DNA of 64,000 nucleotides from Lutjanus erythropterus (lineage: Eukaryota > Chordata > Actinopteri > Lutjaniformes > Lutjanidae), in assembly GCA_020091685.1 (NCBI GenBank), contig CM034607.1, forward strand, positions 9,979,465 through 10,043,464. Reading direction: 5' to 3'. The translations under genes and the position numbers were made by a program. The first letter of the stretch is position 1. Each line of letters starts with the position of its first letter. The notes under the pieces are model-generated. The model ran no database searches and was not told the DNA's origin. It was given only the letters and a program-made list of their open reading frames with translations. Below are positions 56,498 to 64,000 of the stretch, piece after piece.

Positions 56498-57575
56498 AAA
56501 AGATCCCTGCTGAGCTACATGGTGTACAGGCTTTGGTTCTAGTCCTGGGGCCTCATTTACCTGCTCTTACTATTGTTTTTGAATAGTAGCAGAATGTTAA
56601 AATGGACCCGTCCTCACCAGAAAAAGAGGCGTTTTAGATCATCTATTCAAGCAGCTTATTATGAGCCAGGAAGTCAGGTGATGTAGTATACAGAATGAGA
56701 AGGTCCACGTAAGGAGGTGCTTGGGGTAGAAAGAAGACTGGGGTCTGAGCCCATATGAAACCAAAAGTCAACACTGATTTATTGAACATTCTACATTACA
56801 TTACGTTATGTTACGTTAGACTGTCTCTGGTACTCCACTGAACATATATGATGTAAGGAGGTGGTTGAAGTGGATGGATGAGTCTTTCATCCAGAACGCT
56901 GGGGGTCAGGGCCCCATGTGAAACCAACAGTCAACATTGACTTATTTAAAGCTTTATGCCACATACATCATGTTATGTCATGCTCCCCTTATCTTATGGT
57001 AGCTTTCCTTACGTCACCTTACGTTACTTTATTACGTTACGTTACCAGAACCAACCAAGTAGTTAGGCATGCATATACCTGACCAAACTGCTGCCCTTCA
57101 ACAACATCACATGACGTGCATAACTCACTTCAGGTCCAGTGTACGCCTGTCACTGGTACTCCACCAGCCTCGTATGTGTTGTTTTGGGAGTCATTGGCAA
57201 TCGACCTAAGCTAATGTTTAGGTATGGGGATGTGTTGGACATTACAGTCACACAGTAAAATCAAATAATTCCCATAAAATCTGCAGTCAAATGAACTGCT
57301 CAAAGAGGAGAAATTAATCTGTGCGGATGTTCAGTTTAAAGTTTGATTTTGGTGAACTTTAACATGTGAATAAGTGCTGATGACCAATAGAAGACTGAAG
57401 GGACCAAGAGCCAGAGTCCAAGTTATAGAAAGAGTTATCTGAGTTTATTAGAGTAGACTATGAGTTTACACACTGACCATTAGCATTATCTTGGAAAGCT
57501 ATAATTTCTCTCTTCAGCAACTTTTTATTGAACAAAATGATGTGCAGTCATGAATAAAATACCAGGCAGGAGTAA
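56498..57575 (+). other. nrsn1 3' UTR (proposed extent)
   Basis: This runs from the stop codon to just past the first AATAAA. It contains a teleost interspersed repeat from about 56760 to 57230, with ttacgtta words, the phrase 'gaaccaaccaagtag' and the phrase 'gggagtcattggcaa' also seen near 3900. The true cleavage site cannot be read from sequence alone. Confidence 0.45.
57553..57558 (+). terminator. first canonical polyadenylation signal after nrsn1
   Basis: AATAAA occurs 1,056 nt after the stop codon. It is the first exact hexamer on the + strand downstream of the gene that I found. A variant signal nearer the stop codon cannot be excluded. Confidence 0.4.
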
Positions 57576-58614
57576 ACCGAACATCAGAAAGAAAACAGAG
57601 AAAAAAATCTGGGTGCGATTGTGACTGACTAGTGCTAGCTTGGCCTAGCTAGTTAGCAAGTAAACAGTTAGCTCACTAGCTGCAGCAGTTTGCAACTAGC
57701 CCTGCAAGTAGGCACTATGTCACCAAGACTCCAGTCCAATTGACTTGGTATGGAAGAGCGAATGCCACTTTGTGATGTGACTGCTGCTTAAAGTCATAGA
57801 CAAGATGCTCTCTACAAGGGACACAGGGGTCACCAGTACATTTTCTATCTTGTAACGGGTCCTTGACTGGGAAAAGCTTGGGTACATCTGCTTTAAACAC
57901 CTCTATTTAAAAGCATAATTTGATCTGAATTGCAAATCCATGTTAAAATGTATAAATGAGGCTGCAAGACTTGAACCAGAGACCCTGTGGCTCTTTTAAA
58001 CACCTCGTACCACAGCATAGGGATGTAGTTGTTGACCGTAGACTGTGTTTGTGCAGTGCACTAGTGTTGTATTTTAAAAATACAGTGAGTAGTCCACCTC
58101 AACACTCAGAGAAAGCAGGTGACTGATGCTAGAAAATGTATGTTTTTCCCTCCCACTTCATAGTGTTTATTGTATTTTTTGCTTTTTTATTTTTACTTTA
58201 ATCAATTATTTTTCAAACAGTTGTGGTACCAGTTTTCCATTAGACACGGTGGTCATATTGCATGAATCACACAGAAAACCTATTTTTCATTCACAGATAC
58301 ACACGGATCACAGGACATTCAGAACGGTGCTGACACGCAGGTTAGGGATAAAAATAATCGCTCTCAGTTCTGAATCTACATTTTCACATATCTGCGATAA
58401 TGCTCAACCTGCTGTGTTTGCCACACGCACAGCCACACGCACTTGCACTCATCTGCTCACCCTCACACCCACACACTCGCACAAATTCGTGCTCCATTGA
58501 CAATATCACCTATTTTCTCCCCACTGTAATCTGGCTCCTTAATTGCCTGCAATCTGTGTCTCCAGGCAACAGTTGGGCTTCAAGTGCTCTATTTTCAACT
58601 CTGAACAAAGACTC
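57576..58614. other. gene-free interval downstream of nrsn1
   Basis: 'gctagct' words occur at 57635-57655. A minus-strand 61-codon frame (57715-57900) contains CTGDPCVPCREHLVYDF but no family I recognise. CA-rich sequence lies at 58425-58480. No gene is supported. Confidence 0.4.
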
Positions 58615-58718
58615 TTTTCCGATTGGCCCAGCACTTCTCCTCTCTTTATTTTCGCACCAATCAGAGTTTTTGTTTACAGCCGTACAGAGTAGTAGCGAGT
58701 AAGTGGCGAAGCAGCGAG
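58615..58718 (+). promoter_or_regulatory. possible CCAAT promoter and first exon
   Basis: Two CCAAT-type boxes in opposite orientation (gattggccc at 58621, gcaccaatcag at 58654) lie 25 bp apart. They precede CpG-containing sequence that ends in a good donor, cagcgag|gtgagg, at 58719. It would pair with the acceptor at 58909. No transcript evidence is available. Confidence 0.25.
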
Positions 58719-58909
58719 GTGAGGAATTTGCACTGGCACCTTAGAGGCCACTTGTTTGATCAGGTCCTCCAGTTTAGTTAAATTAGTTTGAAAAATAGAG
58801 GATACAACTTAGAAAAAAATGTCAAAACAGAAGTCCTGATTGGTTAACTGCACTGATTCAACTTGATGTTATTATTGTTGTTTCATTGTTTCACTGTGTT
58901 ATCTGCTAG

Positions 58910-58972
58910 GATGAAGATAATGGAATAGATGAGGACCAAGTGTCACTAGAGAAAAATGAACCACCAAAATAA
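58910..58972 (+). other. orphan terminal-exon-like segment
   Basis: After a pyrimidine-containing acceptor (tttcactgtgttatctgctag) the phase-0 frame reads DEDNGIDEDQVSLEKNEPPK and then a TAA that overlaps an AATAAA (58968-58973). The acidic, charged tail has a protein-like look, but I cannot identify a family. The only candidate partner exon nearby is 58680-58718, also open in phase 0. It may be a small unannotated gene, a noncoding transcript or chance. Confidence 0.25.
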
Positions 58973-59050
58973 AGTTGTGATCTGCATACCTAAATGTGTT
59001 AGGCTCCATTTCATCAACCTGTTCTACAATGACAAGAACATAAACCTATT
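58973..59050. other. short unassigned interval
   Basis: Follows the AATAAA at 58968. Nothing recognised. Confidence 0.4.
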
Positions 59051-59335
59051 TTAAACTGATATTTCACTCAAAAATGAGTATTCAGTCAGTATCTACTCGC
59101 CCTCATGCAAATTGAAGGTCAGATTTCATTTTTTAAAACACTACTGGAGTTTTACAGGAAAAGAATCTTGCAGAATCTCCCAAACAATTTAAGTGAATGG
59201 TGACAGTTGTCAAACATAAAAGAAACAATCAAAAAAAACAAAAAAAGAAAGAAAAGACGCTTCCATACTGCTAATCTGGTATAATCCAAGTCCCCTAAAG
59301 ATAAGACATGCTGATCCCTTGCACACACCATCTGA
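59050..59335 (+). mobile_element. non-autonomous element ('tatttcactcaaaaatga')
   Basis: 'atttcactcaaaaatgagta', 'tactcgccctcatgcaaatt' and 'atctggtataatccaagtcc' match a common fish miniature transposon. Terminal repeats are not clearly preserved. Confidence 0.55.
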
Positions 59336-60500
59336 ACTGTGTGTGTTGGTGCAGCAGTGAAAGAAAAAAAAGATCTTCCTCAGATTTAGTGTTTTTTCTT
59401 ATGCCTGGCACTAATACTTAAAGTTTGACTTTATTCTTGACATTTCAACTTTATTCTCAGAATGTAAAATTAAACAAAAAAAAATCATTCTCCTCTCTTG
59501 TAGGCCCCCTACTGGCCAAAACCTGCATGATGCACCTCCAATACTAAATGCTACTGATGTGCTTATAATGACATTGTAAACATGAATGTCTGACTGGTGT
59601 GATGTTTAGCATGTTGACCAGAGTTGAGTTTAGCCCGTTAGCATGCAAACATTGGCTAATCAGCACTAAACAAAGTGTGTATGTCATTAAGTTGCCAGTA
59701 GGTCTCCTTTGACATGCCTGTCAGACGATCACATAGCTTCAGAAACCTTCAGCCCCCACACTGTTCCAACATCCGATTAGGGGAGCTGTGTGTCTGACAA
59801 TTTCTGTAACCATTACCCCCAGTATCACACCTCCCCCTCTGTGTGGCTGTTTGGAACAACTATAAATACTCAACTTGTCATATGAACTAGTTCTTTCCTA
59901 GTACAACCCAGCCCTTAGTTTTTACTGGTAGTTTGTCACAAACAAAAGTAGTAGACTAATTCCTGAGGGGCGCATGAATGTCTGTACCAAATTTTGAGGT
60001 CATCTATTCAATAGTTGTTGAGACATTTAACTGAAAACCACAAAAATTAACCTGCTGTAAACTGTTGGAAGCTGGAAAATCAAGGGATTTTTCAGAGTCA
60101 GTAGGTTTCATTGTCATTGTGAAAGTATGGATATTGTTCAGCTGTCACAGAGCACCATATGTCTTTATTATATTGTACTGAACCAAGACAACTAATGATT
60201 TCATCTTCTGAGTGCAACTGAAATGCAACTGGACATTTCTTAAAAAAGCAAAGGAAAAAGTAAATCTAAAGAGTGGACCTTGAGTTAAGATTTTTGTCAA
60301 AGCTGCAGTATAATCCTTCCTCTTTACTTAGTTAAATTAGAAAAATTACCTTATAGACAAAGTCATGTTGACACATTGGCATTTTAAGATTTTAAACAGC
60401 ATAAAGGTGCACAACTATCAGCAATACACAGTAAATTAAAGAGTTAATAATAATTGCCAACTGAGTACTACATGTACAATATAAAATATATTAATATAAT
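59336..60500 (+). repeat. gene-free interval with family H fragments ('gcatgctaac / aatagttgttgagac')
   Basis: 59570-59700 ('gtttagcatgttgaccagag', 'gttagcatgcaaac', 'gcactaaacaaagtgtg') and 59960-60060 ('catgaatgtctgtaccaaat', 'caatagttgttgagacattt') are two parts of one common teleost repeat, separated by about 250 bp of other sequence. Further fragments lie at 62160-62335 and 63560-63625. Confidence 0.6.
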
Positions 60501-60517
60501 TTGCACCTGAAGTGTAG

Positions 60518-60527
60518 CTGTGTGTGT

Positions 60528-60582
<55 letters not shown>
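60518..60582. repeat. (TG)n microsatellite
   Basis: About 32 TG units with one early interruption. Confidence 0.95.
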
Positions 60583-60584
<2 letters not shown>

Positions 60585-60719
60585 GTCTGTATGAGTACAT
60601 CGTGTTACTTTAGGTATGTGAGTCACAGCTGTGAGTGTGACTCATCTCCTCTTGTCTCCCAGTCACACACTTACATGAGGGACACCTAACACTATTGTAG
60701 GTCGCTAATCAAAGCAGTT

Positions 60720-60767
60720 CATACACACAAACGCACACACACATATATATGTCTATATATATATATG

Positions 60768-60803
<36 letters not shown>

Positions 60804-60849
60804 TACACTATATATATATGTGTATATATACACATATATACATATGTAT

Positions 60850-60891
<42 letters not shown>

Positions 60892-60892
60892 A
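60720..60892. repeat. (CA)n-(TA)n-(TG)n palindromic tract
   Basis: CA-rich sequence runs into long TA tracts with ATATGT/ACATAT variants and then into a TG run (60850-60890). The whole tract is largely self-complementary. Confidence 0.9.
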
Positions 60893-61195
60893 TACAATAA
60901 GCAGTAATTAAATGATGGTGCCAATTCATTCGCTCTACAAAAATATCCTATCTTGCAGTTGTAAACAGGAGCGTCCTATGACCTTTGAAATAAACAAATA
61001 TTTTGTATTGTAAATTCTAATAATTAACATTATTACTTGCCCTAAAAACCTCATAAAAAATTGTAATTGTAAGAAAAAGGTTATGTTTGTCTTTGTTACG
61101 CTTGAAGTCTCTTTTTGAAGTTCCTGTACTAAAATCATTACCACATCTCGCTGCGTACAGTGTCAGAACCTTCACAGGAACTATTTTCTGTCCTT
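60893..61195. other. gene-free interval, nothing recognised
   Basis: AT-rich, no features. Confidence 0.45.
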
Positions 61196-61640
61196 GTTGT
61201 CAACATGCCCCCCGTACACTTTGAGCGCGAGTTTGCATGGTTGATTTGAGCATGCTGGGTTTATTAGCAAGTGTATGTAAGTGCATAATGAGATAGAAAA
61301 GTGGAAGCCGTGGCAGTGTTTCCTGTGAAGATGGAGGCTGATACGCTCCGCTGACCGTGGAGCTCCGAGCGTGAGTCACACTGTGGTGGGAGAGAAGCGC
61401 ACAGCCGAGGATTGGGCTGCAGTCTGCTCGGCTGATTGGCAGACCCATCCATCCCACCGAGCGTGCTTGTGTGTGTGTGGGTGCTGTATCTCCGGGTGCC
61501 TGGGAGTCTGCTGCACTGATATGATACTGTAACATCTCATCTGCTGTGGAAAACAGACGGGAAGCTGGAATGTCTCTCAGCCAGCGAGTGCGTTTGGGTA
61601 CTGGTTGGACAAAAATGGGTCTGTTGCCAGTCATGTGGAA
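61196..61640. promoter_or_regulatory. GC-richer open region, candidate regulatory element
   Basis: Clearly CpG-richer than the AT-rich flanks and non-repetitive, with 'gagcgtgagtcacactg' (AP-1-like) and 'ggctgattggcagac' (inverted CCAAT-like). A 144-codon minus-strand frame spans it but shows no domain, so coding is possible but not supported. Confidence 0.3.
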
Positions 61641-62579
61641 AAAATAAATCAGTCCATATTTTTGTTATTTTTAATTTAACCATTATTTGGCTGGGAAAAG
61701 ATACAAGATCTTTATAAAAAAAAAGGACTGAGCTGAGTAAAAAAGAGAGAAACATCACCATTATAAACCTAAAATTACAGTTAAACATCAAGTTAGAAGC
61801 TACAATAGCTCATATGCATTTCATTTCAGCATAAACATAACTTAAAGACTGTGTAAATAACAGCTGTGTTGGATTAGTTGTAGTTTACCTGTTTCCACAG
61901 ATGGCAATGCAGATGATGTGACACCATGTTGACGTACATGTTGACATATTTACAGCAGAGGCTCAATGAAGGTCAGTAGCAGGAAAGATGCTGACGAATG
62001 AACAGAGTTGCCCAAAGATTACTAAGTAGAAATGTTAAAACATATTTTGTTTATTTTGGGCCTAAAATATGTTTGGTGTCATACGCAGATGTGACTGTTC
62101 ATATGTAACACAACAGCTAAGCTAGCAGGTCTGAGGACTACTTCTAGGCACAGTGCCAAACTTGAGCTAATATGCTAATATCAGCATGCTAATATGCTCA
62201 TGACAATACTAACTTGCTGATATTTTTCGGGTAGCCAGTTATTCCTATGTTTGCTGTCTTATTTTAGTATTCTAGCATGCTAACTTTTTGCTAATTAGCA
62301 CTAAACTCAAAGTATGCTTACGATGCCTTTGTGTGTTTTTGTGCAGGGATGTAATCACACAAGCAATGGGTTGTGCTCATTCTTTTGCTTCCAGGCTGAT
62401 AAAAGGACCAGGAGTCACTGGATAAAACACTTCAGGTAAGATAATATTACAATGGACAGTAATACTGGTGTTGATGATGTATATGGTGTGAGACGAGAAA
62501 TGTAGTTCACTGAGTGGTTTTAAACAAAACTAAATGGAACTACGGACTACACAGACATTGTAGCTTCAGTGGGTCATGT
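61641..62579. repeat. gene-free interval with family H fragment at 62160-62335
   Basis: 'gctaatatgctaatatcagc' and 'ctagcatgctaactttttgc' belong to the repeat also found at 59570. The rest is unassigned. Confidence 0.5.
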
Positions 62580-62715
62580 GGCTTGTTGAGTAACTTCTGG
62601 GTGTGTAGTCTTTCTAATCTCATCACAGTCTTACAGTTTTATGACAAAATGCAACTTTCTTGACTTAAAATAATTTTTTAAATCAACAGACATCATATAT
62701 CCAAGTCATGGCACA
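62580..62715 (+). repeat. interspersed repeat family G, copy 2
   Basis: 'acttctgggtgtgtagtctt', 'tcatcacagtcttacag' and 'tgcaactttcttgacttaaa' correspond to 34095-34245. Confidence 0.6.
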
Positions 62716-62749
62716 ATTCAAATGGGATGAAATGTATTTATTTCACCTG

Positions 62750-62960
62750 CCGCACCAGATGGTTTGTTGCACAGAACCATCTGGGAAGCCGTCTTTAGAA
62801 ACTGTTTGGAAAAGGGCAGGCTCTTTCAAAAAAAACTCTTTGCAGTTCATTGGATGAACCATCTGCCAATCATAGGCTAACTTCAGACAATCTTTTTGCT
62901 GTCGTCACACCTAAAACCAATCCTGGTAAGGTGGATTCTTGCATGTTTATGTGATCTTGC
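62750..62960 (+). repeat. teleost repeat fragment ('ttggatgaaccatctg')
   Basis: 'actctttgcagttcattgga', 'tgaaccatctgccaatcata' and 'aaggtggattcttgcatg' are phrases of a fish repeat I recognise from other genomes. Only one copy occurs here. Confidence 0.45.
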
Positions 62961-62983
62961 AAATCCAGCTTCCTTGCAAAGGA

Positions 62984-63047
62984 ACCACATGGGACCCAAC
63001 TTCAAAAAAAGTATTCATACTTTTTTCGAAGTTGGGTCCCATGTGGT
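62984..63047. repeat. near-perfect 64-bp inverted repeat (30-nt arms, 4-nt loop)
   Basis: The left arm accacatgggacccaacttc + aaaaaaagta pairs with the right arm tactttttt + cgaagttgggtcccatgtgg + t, with a single mismatch around a ttca loop. The arms are too similar to be old unless under constraint. Possible origins are a template-switch mutation, a palindromic element end or a small hairpin RNA. Confidence 0.9.
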
Positions 63048-63289
63048 ATGCCTCTCCATAAATTCCACTGAGAAAAAAAAAGTCCTAAAAAATCAGGATC
63101 AACGCAGTTGTGAAATAGTCACAAAATGTAATCTATAGATTTGTGTCCACATTCAAAGGGATTTTTTTTGTGTGACAGTCAGTACAACTTAAAACTAATA
63201 TGGACATATGGTGCATAATGAGCATGTCCACATTTGGATGAAGTGGGGGTGGACAAGTGGACCACAAAAGACCAGGTTCAGTTCCTGTG

Positions 63290-63625
63290 TGAGGCCAAGA
63301 GTCAATATTTTAATCAAGTACTTATTTTGACATAAACCATTATCTTAAACCTAACTTTTATGGTGCTTAAAACCTAACCAAACTGTTGAAAGTGTAACTG
63401 GACTATTGCTAACTTGACCACAGAATGAGAAAGGAGGTGGATAATACATTAGTTTGAAAGTTGAGCTGAGGAAAATTGAAAAAATCTGTTCAATGTACAC
63501 AAAACTGTAGATAAAAAATTTTGTGACAATGTCAAGAAATATGTGAGACTGTGTTGGGAAATGACTAAAGTTTCATGTCTGTAATTAATCTTCATGGCAA
63601 ACTGTCCAATAGTAGTTGAAATGTT
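63290..63625 (+). repeat. family D fragment (63290-63420) and family H fragment (63560-63625)
   Basis: 'ttgacataaaccattatctt' with 'aaacctaaccaaactgttga' is family D. 'catgtctgtaattaatcttc' with 'ccaatagtagttgaaatgtt' is family H. Confidence 0.5.
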
Positions 63626-64000
63626 TTAGCCTTGACCAGTGGTGGGCCAAGTGACCAATGAACGTTACCGTCAAGCAAATCAAAGCAGCAAGTAGAATTA
63701 AAATGCAACAATGACAAGATGGAGAAATGTTCTTCTACTGTTCCTGAAAAAAGAAGAAATAATACATTTCACACAAATATGGCAGACCTCAATCCATATT
63801 CTATAAATATGGCCTAAACACATCTGTGATGTCATACACAGAAATACTTTTCAAAGGTATTAAAAAACACCAAACTAAAATATTTGCTTAGAATGTTATT
63901 ATTAACCAATCACAATCCTCCATGCTCATATATTACATGATATACTGAGAATTTCCTGTTGCCGGGCTACACAAATGGAGCACAAAGTTAACTCTGCCAA
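63626..64000. other. gene-free end of window, nothing recognised
   Basis: AT-rich unique-looking sequence. Confidence 0.45.

Noticed and set aside
57715..57900. 61-codon minus frame with CTGDPCVPC
   Set aside because: A single short frame without splice sites or a recognisable family; could be a relic but not supportable.
57960..58015. tRNA-like phrase 'agacttgaaccagagaccc' (B-box-like on the minus strand)
   Set aside because: Flanking bases do not form a T-stem or cloverleaf, and no A-box was found at the right distance.

Overview
The window looks like intergenic and intronic DNA of a ray-finned fish, probably a spiny-rayed (percomorph-type) teleost. The evidence is an AT-rich background, abundant (CA)n/(TG)n microsatellites, GT-AG introns, no bacterial-style gene packing, and many short interspersed repeats that I recognise as teleost families. 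These families are named from memory and from multiple copies inside the window; no repeat database was searched. Almost all of the long open frames are chance or low-complexity frames.

One protein-coding gene is well supported: a neurensin gene on the + strand, best matched to neurensin-1 (nrsn1). It has three coding exons (52430-52489, 53723-53875, 56093-56497). All introns are phase 0 with good GT-AG sites, and the exons encode 205 residues. A CpG-richer stretch near 48.0-48.4 kb is a plausible promoter and 5' noncoding exon. The gene would then span about 48.1-57.6 kb, to an AATAAA at 57553. Intron 1 carries a stack of repeats, including a 543-bp foldback element. Intron 3 carries a decayed Tc1/mariner-type transposase.

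The 48 kb upstream of the gene shows no convincing exon. It holds (a) a ~310-bp local direct duplication at 0-1.8 kb; (b) two T-rich minisatellites (5.8-6.3 and 10.5-11.2 kb); (c) two ~0.9-kb elements built of GAACC/GGTTC units (15.1-16.0 and 17.2-18.1 kb); (d) LINE fragments at 22.9-23.4, 39.4 and 44.2 kb; (e) several families of miniature inverted-repeat elements, many at TTAA targets; and (f) islands of non-repetitive sequence rich in homeodomain, octamer and SOX-like words (about 1.8, 10.3, 12.7, 16.4, 27.7, 30.4-31.5, 34.5-35.9, 40.5, 42.9 and 43.7 kb). I propose these islands as candidate conserved regulatory elements; only cross-species alignment can confirm them.

Downstream of nrsn1 there is an exon-like terminal segment at 58910-58972 with a possible CCAAT-type promoter and first exon just upstream. 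Further on come more interspersed repeats, a (CA)/(TA)/(TG) palindromic tract at 60.7-60.9 kb, a GC-richer open region at 61.2-61.6 kb, and a near-perfect 64-bp hairpin at 62984-63047. I found no rRNA, tRNA, CRISPR array, viral gene or operon. Nothing in the window amounts to a clearly new biological system. The most worthwhile leads are the hairpin, the orphan terminal exon and the candidate enhancer islands.
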